64,000 nt of DNA from Campylorhamphus procurvoides (taxonomy: Eukaryota; Chordata; Aves; Passeriformes; Dendrocolaptidae): the NCBI GenBank assembly GCA_013396655.1, contig WBMV01003354.1, positions 49,439 to 113,438 of the forward strand, read 5' to 3'. Under the pieces are notes generated by a model that had not been told where the DNA came from, made no database searches, and worked only from the letters and a program-made list of their open reading frames with translations. This document shows, piece after piece, positions 26,424-37,700 of the stretch. The position numbers and the translations under genes are program-made. Each line of letters begins with the position of its first letter. Positions within the stretch are counted from its first letter, which is position 1.

Positions 26424-27740
26424 CAGCTATCACTCAATGAACTTGGAATAAATTTACAGATTTCTGTATATTTCCAGCAACCTCCTGACTTACAAAACTG
26501 AACAACGTATTTCAGGTTCACTGGCCACATATACTGGATTTGAACTGTTTCCAGATTGCTCTTTTTGCTTACTTCTTCTTACATCCATGTTGTTGCAAAT
26601 GTAAACTTCAAAATAGAGAGTATTTATGGTGATTTTTATGTATGTGCAACTTCAGCCTGTACTATAAGCTTCTCCTCTGATCCCAGAGTAAACTAAGCCT
26701 AACGTCAAAACCAGGATATACATGGAAATACTGACTACAGTAAGAAACAGCTTAGATTTACTTACTCTAGAGCACTATTGTATTTCATTGGGTTGATTTT
26801 GATGTCTACCACGACATGAGAAACAATGTAGTAAACAAAAAATGATCATTTAAAGCACTTTATCATTTTTATTGGACTACAGTTTCATCTTCTTCATGTT
26901 TCTAAGGAGTTCTGTGGCATGATTTATTACCAATCTGTTAACAGGTGCCAGCACAAAATTATGCCCCAAGTATGCGAAATTTCTCCCACAGAAAATGAAC
27001 AAACGACACATTCAATTTACCTCATCTACCAACACTTCACTGCTATGATCCAAGACAATTATTTACAATCAATTTATAATTTTACACAGAGCACTGTATA
27101 ATTTATGATAAAGGGTTTAGTTTCATATCACTGCAGTACTTTGAAATGCACTCCAGTAGATCTACAGATCCTGATGCTGAGTTATATCACTTCTCTCTAA
27201 ATACTGTATCAGACTCAAACCCAAAGGTTATTTTTAATTTATTATAAACCTACAGACAGTTTTTATTTAACATGTCTACCTAGTAGTGTTAAGATTTTTA
27301 TCCTCTATTTAAATAGTCTATCTTTATTTTCAACATTTCTGTTGTTTCTGCTGTTCTTGTTATGAAAAATGTTATCAAAAATGTAATGCACATAACCATC
27401 ACAGCATTTGAAATATGCTGGGTGCACTGAAATGCACTTGTCTGAACCTGCTCTGCTGGAGTGCTTTGGAACTCCTTGGCTATACCTGTCTTCCACCAGA
27501 CTGCTGCCATGCACTTCATCTCCAGGGCTGGATTCTCAGCAGCCAGCTGTGTCTGTGTGACATCAAAGATGGCTGTGCTGCTTTATACCAGCTGAGAAAA
27601 TACATGTCTGGAGTTTGGGGGGTTGGGGTTTTTTGTTTTGTTGGGGGGGTTGCTTTTTGTTGGGAGGGGTTGTTTTTTGTTTGGGTGGGTTTTTTAGTGT
27701 TTGGTTGGGTTTTTTAATAAAGAAGGTTGAGAAGTGGTGT
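26424..27740 (+). other. FGD5: FGD5 3' UTR (probable extent)
   Basis: Mostly AT-rich non-coding sequence after the stop. The best poly(A) signal is AATAAA at 27716-27721, followed within about 60 bases by GT-rich sequence (GGTTTGGTGTCC). An earlier AATAAA at 26447-26452 lies only 24 bases after the stop and is an unlikely main site. The end point is inferred. Confidence 0.55.
27614..27715 (+). repeat. G/T-rich low-complexity tract before the FGD5 poly(A) signal
   Basis: Runs of four to seven G alternate with runs of T on the + strand, ending directly at the AATAAA at 27716. At least four G-runs of three or more lie close together, so the RNA could fold as a G-quadruplex. The reading frames across it are low-complexity artefacts. 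Confidence 0.8.
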
Positions 27741-28394
27741 TCTAATCATTGCAATACAATGGTTTGGTGTCCTGTATTTGTCATAATATTTGACTGAGGA
27801 ATAGAACAGCATCTATTATTAAAATATATCTTTGTATAAAAATACCATGTTCAAGAATTTACTTACATTAAAATATATTGGTGGGCATTTTTATTACTTT
27901 CATTTTTCCCTTTCTCTAAGAAGCTTAATGGATATGTAAATTTTGACCCTAAAAATTGTTTAGAATTGTCTGCTTTTTTAAAGGTCTACCATATATACCC
28001 AAATGGTAAGGTAGTTCAGTTTATCACGTGGGAAAACAAGAATGCACACCTACCATTAAGTAAAAGTGGTGTTGTTTTAGTTTTTTTTGATATATCTGAC
28101 TCTGACCATTTCATATAGCCTATATTATCATGTGTAAACAGAAATCAAGTACATGAAAAGTAAAACTTCACTGCTTGTGAAGGTAAAACAAAGTGCCAAT
28201 ACTCATAGAGGGGAAATGGTATTCCCTTAAATACTAAGGGAAAAACACTAGTTTAACTCCACAAGTTAGTTAGTTAGGAACATAACATACAAACTTCTGT
28301 ACATTAAAAGCAGTGCAATTCTTCAGTCTGGGTAACACTGATGCCACTTTTGGCCAAGCTTTGACAAACAAGTTTCTAGATTCCAGGGTGTGGT

Positions 28395-28455
28395 GTTAGG
28401 TCAAAGGTTAGACTTGATGATCTTGGAGGCCTTTTCCAACCTTAATGATTCTATA
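28395..28455 (+). mobile_element. CR1 LINE tail, very short
   Basis: GACTTGATGATCTTGGAGG, CCTTTTCCAACCTTAATG and GATTCTATA form the end of a CR1 3' UTR in + orientation. Only about 60 bases remain. Confidence 0.8.
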
Positions 28456-29379
28456 TAGTGATATTTTTCTGAAGTAAAAAAGCCTACAGGAGACAGCCAG
28501 CTCATTTTTGCTATGAGACAAACGCAGAGAAATGAGGGCAAAACACCCACAAGGTGGGGGTCACCAGATTCCCTCAACACTGCCCAGTCATGTACAGAGA
28601 AGCAAAGCATGAGGACTCATACTTCAAAAATCATCTACCAACAATTAAAAGAAAGATTGAAATTGAATGTGGCATTAGCAAGACCAGTTTACACTGTTAA
28701 ACCTTGTCAGTCACTTACAACAGTCGATTTCTTCCATGCTGGGTATCACTTTTGCTCTTGAAACTTACCTCAAGTTTCCAGAAAATTTTAAGCACCTGAA
28801 ATGAGAACTTAAAAAACCCCAGAGATCTACAATACTCTTCTTAATTATCTAACTACCTACCATATCCCAAATATTTAAACGACAAGAATAACCTTAAATC
28901 ATTTTGTAGTACTTGGCCTGCCCTGACTTTTGACCCTCTCTTAGTCCACTTTGTACTTTTACTGCCACCACCACAGCGAGAGAGGGCTTTGGTTATGCCA
29001 CTGGCACTCTTACAGCCCCACACGTGCATTGCAGTGGTTCTCTCCTTCCACACCTAAAACCTCCTGCCCCTCTGCAAGTGTGCACATCTCACCTCTGCTC
29101 TGTGGGGAATTCAGTACTGTTCTCCTAGCCAGGGTACAACTTCCACGAGGGCTCTTCCCTCCTCTTCTTGCATGACAGTTCTGTAGCACATTATTTCTTC
29201 CAACGCAACTATCCCACAAAAGGGAGGAGCTAAAAGGTCCTTGTTGTCAGCCGGTGCTTTTGAAAGTGACACTAAAATCCTTTCTCAGCTACGGCTGTGA
29301 GCAGTTCAATTCTTCTGCACAGGACCCGCAGGCTGAAGGACAGGAGCCCTGATGAGAGGGCCCCTCAGTGCAGCCTGGA

Positions 29380-29945
29380 GGAGAGGAGAGGAGCCCGCGC
29401 TCCGTGAGGGGGAGCCGTGAGGAGAGGCGCTCCCGGTAGAACCTGTGCTCCCTGAGGAGGAGCTCTCGGTAGAACTTGTGCTCCCTGAGGAGGAGCCGTG
29501 AGGAGAGGAACCCTCGATAGAACCTGTGCTCCGTGAGGGGAGGCGTGAAGAGAGGAGCCCTCGGTACGACCTGTGCTCCGTGAGGAGAGGCGCTCTGGGT
29601 ACAGCCTGTGCTCCGTGAGGGGGAGCTCTCGGTAGGACCTGTGATCCGTGAGGAGTTCTCGGTAGGACCTGTGCTCCGTGAGGAGAGGAGCCCTCGTTAG
29701 GACCTGTGCTCGGTGAGGAGAGTCGCTGTCGGTAGGACCTGTGCTCTGTGAGGAGCCCTCGGTAGGACCTGTGCTCTGTGAGGACCCCTCGGTAGGACCT
29801 GTGCTCTGTGAGGAGAGCCGCCCTCGGCAGGACCTGTGCTCTTTGAGGAGCCCTCGGTAGGACCTGTGCTCTGTGAGGAGAGCCGCCCTCGGCAGGACCT
29901 GTGCTCTTTGAGGAGCCCTCGGTAGGACCTGTGCTCTGTGAGGCG
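29380..29945. repeat. GC-rich minisatellite, about 30-37 base unit
   Basis: Some fifteen variable copies of a unit built on GGTAGGACCTGTGCTC and TGAGGAG. Copy length varies through GAGAGCCG-type insertions. The last part is homogenised: 29811-29875 is repeated without change at 29876-29940, a 65-base higher-order unit made of two basic units. The minus-strand frame across it (29697-30089) is repeat-made and is not called as a gene. Confidence 0.92.
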
Positions 29946-30050
29946 GCGCCCCCGTGGAGCCCGCGCTGAGCAGGCCGCGCGCGGGAGGAGCGCGCGCAGG
30001 CAGGAGCTGGCGGTGTGCGCTGCCCGGGATCCCCCGTACCCCCCGAGCAG
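29940..30050 (+). other. CpG-rich block ending in a consensus splice donor
   Basis: Following the minisatellite is a CpG-dense stretch (GCCGCGCGCGGGAGGAGCGC) that ends GAGCAG|GTAAAT at 30050/30051, a good 5' splice site on the + strand. The sequence turns AT-rich right after. It could be a non-coding first exon, or a chance match at the repeat edge. Confidence 0.3.
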
Positions 30051-31091
30051 GTAAATTAATTTTTCTCGAGTCAAATTTACTTTGCCCATGACAGTAACTG
30101 GTGAATGAGCTGACTTTATCTTGACCTATGAGCTTTTTCAGGGCATTTTCTCCCCATCTGGTTATGAAGGGGGATAGTGACTGACTGCGTCAGCATCTAC
30201 CTGCAATCCATGGTCAGCTCACCACAGTATAGTAGACAGATACAATTATTTTTTCTGCTGCCAATCTAGTTATTAACCTTCACTTCTAGATTATCTCGGT
30301 TCCCTTTGATCTTTTTCACCTTCAGCATCTTCTATTAGATTTATTTCTCTCCAGTCATAGCTATGGCCAAAAATGGCCTCTTACAAGCACTTTTTTACTA
30401 ATGCTCTTTTAGAAGTCAGTGTACATAAATTTAGGAAACTTCAGCATTATCTAATACAATCTTGCTTATTAAACAAGTTCAGGCCATACAGTGTAGTTCT
30501 ACGTATCACTGAAATTATTGCAAAAACTGCAGCAAAATTTGTCACAATCTTGATACAGCTTTCCTCACTGCACTTAGTGTTGCCAACCTCAGTGACCACA
30601 ATGGAGCTGCAGAGCAAGCGGATCTGCACTCCACCAGAGCTGAGAGTAAAACTGCTGCAAGGTCTTGTCTTGGTAGTACAAACAACGAAAAATGAGGAGA
30701 CAACAACTCCTGTCCTCTAAACTTTTCCTCAACTTGCCCATCAGAAAGCACCGAGGGAAAGCAGCAATTCACATCCTGCTTTAGCATTTCCCATTCTTTT
30801 GTTCAGTCACACACTTTAATAGTATGTTTTATGAAGTTAAAAAAAATCTGCTTCTAAAGGTATATACATATTTGGAGAATTTGAAAATTCTTCAGGTATT
30901 TAATATTACAGTAGTGAACACCCAACACTGAAACATTTTTCTTTATTTATGTATTGGAAACACATCTGTACATCATGTGCTTTACTAAGTCCCACTCTGT
31001 GACAGTAAGGCTTTAATTCATAGGTGTACTTCCTTATTTCTCATATCCTGCCCCAAACAGCTAGTTCTAAGAAAAACAAACACCCTCACCT

Positions 31092-31111
31092 CCCCCCCCC
31101 CCAAAAAAAAA
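31092..31111. repeat. C11A9 homopolymer junction
   Basis: Eleven C followed by nine A in the intergenic region. A likely site of length error in sequencing. Confidence 0.85.
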
Positions 31112-31477
31112 GAAACCCAAACCAGAACAAAAAAATCAGGGTGATGACTGTTGTGAGAAAACAGCAGCTCCTGTTAATATGATTGTTGCATTCACCTGCT
31201 ATCTCTTCCATACATTTTTTTTCAGGAGTTACCATCACCTCTTTCAATTTTACTATTCATCTAACCACTACTTAAGTTAGCTCCTGTCAAAATTACTAGA
31301 CTCGAAACTTACTGAAGTCCTAAGAACATTTTGATAGGGGTAGGTCTTCAAATAGCCACACAGTTGACAGGCTCAGGCTCAACCTTTGGGAGCCTGTGAG
31401 ATGACAGCCACTGAAAAGTGGTGAACTCTAAAACCATCTCAGCCACACCTAAACCTGGCTTGTGTCTACTATTGCAG

Positions 31478-31645
31478 ATTCGGAGGCAGAACAAGCCTCA
31501 CAGACAGCTTCACCGCGAAAGCCCTAATCAATGGCACTGACTTTAGAAAATGAAATAAGAACTCGGGACAGTCTGTCGGTGGCGTTTTTGAGACCCTGCC
31601 TCAACTACGAGCCTGCCTTTGACCGCACCTGCAGCGAGAACCAAG
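31478..31645 (+). other. Exon-like segment upstream of the CpG island
   Basis: Bounded by ACTATTGCAG and by CCAAG|GTACAC, with an ATG at 31531 that opens 38 codons (MALTLENEIRTRDSL and on) before the donor. An in-frame TAA sits two codons before the ATG. I do not recognise the peptide. Splicing to NR2C2 coding exons would not keep the NR2C2 frame. It may be an exon of a non-coding transcript or chance. Confidence 0.25.
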
Positions 31646-32140
31646 GTACACCCGAAGCATCAGCACCACCGGCGTACAGCACAACCACCGCCACGCCATT
31701 ACCTCGGGCTGCCGGCTCCCGAGCAGCCTCTGGAGCGAGGGGGCCAAGGGCTGGGGTTGGGGCCGTGCCCTGCCCTGGCTGTCCCCGGGGCCGGGAGCCC
31801 GGGCGGGCCGCAGCGGTGCGAGGCNCTCGCCACCCCCGCGGGGGGAGGGAGGGCCGCTGCTGGGCACCGCCACGGCACCGGCCTGCCCGGGTCACCGCCA
31901 CTGCACCTTTGTCGCCCATTCCTGAGGTAAAAACCCTTTTTTAAAACTGAGGCGGCCCGGGTGGGTTTGTTTCGTGGGGGCCAGGCCGAGGGAGGGGACG
32001 CGGGGAGGCGGCAGCGGGCCCTGCTCGGGACACCCCACCGAGGGGAGGGGTGACGGTGGGTTTAGGGGAGGGGGATTGCACGGCGCCGGTATCTGGGTAA
32101 GCGAGCACCAGCCGTGCTCTGGGCTGGCCTACAGCTCCTG

Positions 32141-32180
32141 GAGAGAGAGGGAGAGAGAGAGAGGAGAGGAGCAGAGAGGA
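32141..32180. repeat. GA-rich simple repeat in the CpG island
   Basis: Mostly GAGAGA with some GG interruptions, on the + strand. Confidence 0.85.
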
Positions 32181-32277
32181 CCATTGCGGTGCGCTGGGTC
32201 GATCGGCGGGGCAGTCCCGTGGCGGAGCCGCTGTGCTGCAGTGTGGGCCGGCTGATGGCGGAGCCAGTCCTGTCGCG
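32180..32277 (+). other. NR2C2: Candidate NR2C2 non-coding first exon (3' edge)
   Basis: GC-rich sequence ending CCTGTCGCG|GTGAGC in the middle of the CpG island gives a near-consensus donor, placed as expected for a 5' UTR exon that splices to the acceptor at 34616. The 5' end cannot be set, and another donor further along the island is possible. Confidence 0.35.
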
Positions 32278-32434
32278 GTGAGCGCAGCTTGCTGTCCGCG
32301 GGGTGCAGGGTGACGGTCGCGGGGATGGAGCGCGGGACACGAACACAGAGAGAGGGAAGATGGAGTCTGAGCGGGCGGAGGCGGCGGCTTGAACCCGACC
32401 CTTTTACCTTTGCCACCGGGAGGGCGGAGGGGAG

Positions 32435-32456
32435 NNNNNNNNNNNNNNNNNNNNNN
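32435..32456. other. Assembly gap (22 N)
   Basis: A run of 22 unknown bases within the CpG island; a single unknown base also stands at 31825. Frames across this gap are unreliable. Confidence 0.99.
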
Positions 32457-32600
32457 CGCGAGCTGGCCCCGCCCCCGTGCGGCGGGCGGGGCGCGGCCCA
32501 TGGGCGGGCCGGGCCGGGCCTGGCTGGGTTAGGCCTAGGCCTATGGGTGTCCCCGCGCCGCCCGCCGTGCCCGTCTCGCGCCTGTGGCCGAGTTGAGCTT

Positions 32601-34616
32601 GCGGTGCGAAGAACTTCGTTTCCTTAAGATAAAGGAGCAGATTGCAATGATCATGAATTCGGCCTCTTGCCATGTCATCCTGGTTGGGCCATACCAGGAG
32701 AATATCTCAAATGGAATTTATTACTTTCTTCCGAGGTTTCTCTGCAGCTTAGGGAGAGATGAAGGGGTTTACGCCGTATTTTGGACAGCAGTGCATCAGC
32801 ACATACTGGGCTAGCTGCCACACTATCACACGGAAAATAATTTCCTAGTGCTCCATGTGCCTCCTTGCAGTTTTTAAGTTCCACCTCTTGTTTTGTTTGG
32901 GGGATTTTTTTTTTCGTTGCTGCCTTACAAACTACTACTCGGAGCTTTTGATGAGAAGCTGATTTTGCCTCTGGGAGTCGACACCATTAAGAAGCTTGGT
33001 ATGGCTGTATATGGTCTCTGGGCTTCAACTGGATCAGCTTAATAGCCTCGGCTTAAGGCTGTTTTGGGAGGGTCGAAAGTACAAAAAGCTTTTGTGAATA
33101 ACACCATCAACAGCAAATCTCTCACAGCCATACCACAGCAGAGACTTTTGTGTCTCAGAAAGGTACTTTTATGAACAAAATGTCTCATCTGCAGGGCTTC
33201 TTTCATCTTAAAGCATTGAGAAAACAGTATGTTATTACCATATGGTTAGCTTTCTTGCTGCATATAAAAAGAATAATTTAAGGTAAGAGAAAACACTGAT
33301 AAGGAGATACTGAACAACTGAGAAGCCATCCACAAGCTGGGTTTGGTGGAAATAGTTCATAATCTTTATGTGTAAATTGAACACTTGAATAAAAAATGGT
33401 AAGTTGTAGGAGAAACTAGCAAAATAGTTTCCATAGAGAATGTCTCAACTTTGATAATACGTTGTAACAAGTAATCTTTACTTGACATATGCAAAATTAT
33501 TTTCACATTTGCCACAATATGATTTCATCTTTTTAACTTACTGAATTTTGGCATTTTCAACAATTTTAGCTTTGTAGAAGTTGCATTTGAATTGGGCGCC
33601 TGTTGGTGCTAGAGACACGCATGCATTTCTCTGTTACATGTTTTGCTATCGTTTGCAGTGTTTTTAAATGTGATATTAAGTGATTGCTTTGCAGATACAA
33701 ACAAGAGATTTCCAATAAAACAGCAAGTGGACCAGCATCTAGAAATGCCTTTTTGTTACCTACACCTGGGTCAGAATCTGGTCCTGTAATGACCAAGTCA
33801 CAATTAAAAACCAAATGACTTACTTGAAAATCCTAATTAAATTTACCTTGGGAGGAACACACCCCTATTAACAATGATTCAAAATATATTGAAAGTAATT
33901 TTTCTTGCTTCTTTATCTTTGATTGCTTTGTCCTTTTTTTTTTTCCTGAGAGGTGTAAAGTTCAGTGTACAGTCACTCAGAATAGGATAAAATGATTCTG
34001 CAGTATTTTCTTCTGAAAGTGATATTACCATTGCATTGTAATAAAAAAATAGTTGACATAATGGAAAATACATTTTAGATGTGACAGTTTATTTCCCTTA
34101 CTGTGCACAATGACTCTAAGAATATGGATGAACATGATGGTTTGATGGAATGACTTAAGATTTTGTGCAAAACAACATTTTTAGCATGCTGTTCCCGTGT
34201 TCAGTGTGGGTTGTAGAAGCTATTTAACTGTAAGGTTTCTCTTCCTTGAGCTGAGGAGAGTGTCTTAGAGATCTATGAATTCCACAAACTGCATCAGGAG
34301 TTGATACTCAGTCCTTTCTCATTTATGAAATTAGCATCTCTTGTTTACCATTTAAATAATAGAGTGGAAATAGTATATCAGAGGCCCTATAGGGTAAGAG
34401 AATAGCTCTGTGCCTCAGGTGTTTGAGTGGTGTGGGTGCAGTATGTGTGTGCATGTATGTAGATGCACATATGCATCCATGGCATCTTGGCTGATTTGCT
34501 AGATACATCAAGCAGACCTGTAAATTATCAAAAAGTCGTCTCAGAACTTTCTTTAATAATGAGAAAAATCCCTAACTTTTGTGCCTGATGGAAGTTGCTG
34601 GCATCTTTCCGAACAG
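32601..34616 (+). other. NR2C2: NR2C2 first intron, proximal
   Basis: Between the CpG island and the exon with the start codon. AT-rich sequence without repeats or exons that I can recognise. CpG content drops sharply after 32600. Confidence 0.5.
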
Positions 34617-34640
34617 GTTCTCTAATGATCTTATTTCACC
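34617..34640 (+). other. NR2C2: NR2C2 5' UTR part of the first coding exon
   Basis: The acceptor TTTCCGAACAG ends at 34616. The 24 bases before the start contain an out-of-frame ATG at 34625 whose frame ends with TGA at 34697-34699, so this upstream ORF of 24 codons overlaps the main start. Confidence 0.7.
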
Positions 34641-34700
34641 ATGGCAACCAGTATGGAGGTGCTGGCTCAGCAGGTAGTGGAGACTCAGCAGGTGGCTGAG
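34641..34700 (+). CDS. NR2C2: NR2C2 exon 1 (coding): start codon
   Basis: 20 codons reading [20 protein letters not shown], with a strong start context (CACCATGG, A at -3 and G at +4). The donor is GTGAGT at 34701. The related NR2C1 begins with similar MAT-type sequence, which supports this start. Confidence 0.85.
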
Positions 34701-37700
34701 GTGAGTGACAGATGATATCACAACAGTTGGTATATGAGATTTTGAAATTAAAAACATATTAGGGATTCCCTGCTGTTCACAATTAAGCATAAATGGAACA
34801 GAAAATCTTTATAGACCAGTATTGCTTTACTCTTGGGAACAACCATGAAACCAGTGCCACCAACACGTGTTTTGTTCACCTAACTTCATTCTGGTGACCC
34901 TCATATTAGGAATGCAAGTAGGAGATTCGTTATGAACTGTAGAGAAACTTGACTGTACTGTGAATTGTTTAAAAAATTCATACAATTAAGTTTCTTGTCG
35001 TTTGATCATTGGATTGACCGTTTTGGACATGAAACGTTTCTGCTTCTCATTTGAGTTGTAATCTGAATCCACCACAGTGTTTGAAGTTGCCTGTTGAATT
35101 TACAGTAGGGTGATTAATTTCAATCAGGTTTTATATTTTCTGCCTACACGTGTAAGAAAAAGGAACATGAAATCCCCTTAAAGTGATATTGAGTCATATC
35201 TAGATATGTATTCGCTGAAGCTTGGATGCTCAACAGCTAAAATATTTAAATGAACTAATAAGCACAAACTGTAAGTGTTCACAGCTGTAGAAAATCACGT
35301 ATTTATCTCCTTCACCGTGCAAACTTGAGTCCAAAAATAAACTAGATAATTTATCTATTTAAAATCATTTTGTTTAATGTTCTTCAAATACTGTGATTTT
35401 TCATATGATTACGTAATTCAGTGATTTAATAAATAACTAAGTGCAAGTAGGCTGAGAGATCTCCCTAGATAAGGCCACTTTTCAGACATTAGTTAGAGTT
35501 TTCTTTCATTGATTGGACTAAGATTACGCCTGGATATTAAAAAATGTTTTTAGTTCAAGAAGAAGCCCTGTATAAGAAGGAAATGCAAGTTTAATTTTGT
35601 TTTCAGAAGTGGATTTAAGATTCCCTACTTAGCAGGGGGATTTTTTGTTAAAATTTAGTTCTTTTTAGTATGGAAAATGGTCTACTGAGTGTCCTGAAAG
35701 TAACATCTAAGGAATAGTTTCAAAAAGCTCCCTGTTTCATGCTGAAAACCAACAAGAGATTTTTCACTCTAGTTTTGAGTACCAGGTATCAATTTGCCAA
35801 GCTGCATTTTTTTAAAAACACTTTCAAACATACTTGGAAATAGAAACCTGTAATGGAAATACTTGCAAAGCTTATCCTGTTTTGGTAGAACTTGGGTGCT
35901 AGAACATCATCTAAAGCACATAAAATATGTGACATTTGTAATTCCTCGTGCAGGAAATGCACCGTGGTAACATAGTGTGATGGTTGTATCTTGCCACTGG
36001 AGAGATCGCTCCATCTCAAGAGTGTATGAAGCTCTGTGATTTCTTCCTGGCCGGTGGGTAAATAGAGGGCTTCATCTCTTTAAAATATTCAGCTGCTCCT
36101 TAAATTAAATGCCTGTCCACTGCATAACACCATGGAAACTTTGTTTGTGGAAAAACAACTGTAAGCAGCGTTATCTTGTCAAGATTTCATTACTAATGAC
36201 CATGTTAAATGTTGAATCATTTCGTTAAGAATGGCTGCTGCTTGCTATTTGTGCTTTCCGTCAGGTACAGTTTTTAGTACAGGTAAATACATCACTAGTT
36301 TTTGTGACATGTGCTAAAATTCTGTATTGTACTCACTGTTTCTTAGGTAAAATGTAGAATTAAACTTGGCACTGGCCTTCAGAAAGGAGAGGTTTTCAGA
36401 ATACCTTATTTTTCATTGATGAAAATTAAATGGAAGAAGAGCATCATTGATCATGCACTAAATTTCAAGTTATGAGCCGAGGGGCAAGTGGCAAACAGGA
36501 TAACCAAATGTAAATATTGACAGCTTTAGCTGTATCTGCATCATTTTTGCCACACAATTGCCACAAACGTGGTGCATGGGTTTTTTGAGAACTGTGGTGC
36601 CAAGTGCCCAAATCAGACTGTCATGCAACTAGACTCTATGTTGTTTCTCTTTCTTGAGCAATAGTTCATCTGATTTGTTTTCAATGAAACTGAATATATC
36701 ACAGAAGTTGCTGAGTGCACTCCAGTAGTGCATGTATTTTGTACTTACTCTATTTTTAGGGACTTTTAAAAATTGTCCTTGTGATGGCTTCAGATGATTT
36801 CACTGCTGTTGCTTGCTTCTGCTTTACTGTTGCTTGTTGAATGTTTTCCAATTGTGTATTTCTGTGGGGATCAGGAAGAATTTCTTCACAGAAAGGGTTG
36901 TCAAAATACACAAATGCAAAACTATTTCTGAACAAATTGGGGATGAGAGTTCCATTTTTAGTGTCTGCAGTTACTTTTACTTCCATTTCATGAGACTAAA
37001 GAATAGAGAGCAGCTTGGGGATTCTGGGAGGATTTCAGCAGTTTCTCCTCATCCTGAACATCTTTTGAAAAATAGGAACAATACTTTAGGCTTAATGCAA
37101 AGATAAGTAATGCTGCGTTTCTCAAGTATTTATTTAGCACTGTCACTGTGCAACATGTCAGTGGCCCAGGTTCAGCCCTCCCACCACCAACTTAGTTTAA
37201 GAAAAATGTATTTGGTTTTGAAGTGGACGTGTATTTCCTGTGTAGTGCTTTAGATTTTAATGCAAATCTTTCAAACAGGGCTGTCACTGTGGAGAGGAAT
37301 AAGGGTTATTTCCCCTTTCCAACAGCGGCTCTGATGTGACCGGGAAAAATTTTTAGTAGTTGCTAAAACTGTCCATGCTGGCTTCATGACAGCCCCAAAC
37401 TGTTCCCAGTGCATCCTTTGTCCATGTCAGAGGCTATAGAGTCACAGAAGGTGAGAAGGTGACTAGTGAGCCCTGTACTTCCTGGATCTTGTTTATGACA
37501 ACTGCATTGTTGGAGAATTTTCAGTTGTTTTCAGTTCTCTTGGTGTCCTGATAAGAACCTATCAAAATATTGAGCCTTTTTGAAATAATGTTTGTCACGA
37601 AGCTCAAAAAATACTGGATATCTTGGTCACATAAAGTATTTTCTTGACCCTCTTTCAGATATCTCTGACATGTTACATCATAGGCAGTTCAGCAATTCAG

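Larger units (their letters stand above)
27741..31690. other. FGD5-NR2C2 intergenic region
   Basis: About 4 kb separates the FGD5 poly(A) region from the NR2C2 CpG island. It holds a short CR1 tail, a GC-rich minisatellite, a CpG-rich block with a splice donor at 30051, a C11A9 run at 31092-31111 and an exon-like segment at 31478-31645. In human the lncRNA FGD5-AS1 lies here on the opposite strand. No protein gene can be supported. Confidence 0.6.
31690..32600. promoter_or_regulatory. NR2C2: CpG island, probable NR2C2 promoter
   Basis: A dense run of CpG and GC-box-like GGGCGGGG sequence between AT-rich flanks, about 2 kb upstream of the first NR2C2 coding exon and with no obvious TATA box. 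A GA-rich tract lies at 32141-32180, with a strong + strand donor (GCG|GTGAGC) at 32278. The island includes one unknown base (31825) and a 22-base gap. By synteny with human it may also drive a minus-strand lncRNA. Confidence 0.75.

Noticed and set aside
26447..26452. AATAAA 24 bases after the FGD5 stop
   Set aside because: It would give an extremely short 3' UTR; the signal at 27716 with a GT-rich downstream element fits better.
29697..30089. 130-codon minus-strand open frame rich in HRAQVLPRG units
   Set aside because: It is a translation of the minisatellite, whose unit happens to lack stops.
30373..30720. 115-codon + strand open frame in the intergenic region
   Set aside because: No domain recognised and no supporting splice or promoter signal. 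It could overlap a lncRNA exon on the other strand, but this cannot be shown.
31941..32501. 186-codon minus-strand frame and other long frames in the CpG island
   Set aside because: Pro/Arg/Gly-rich frames are expected in GC-rich DNA and they cross the N gap.
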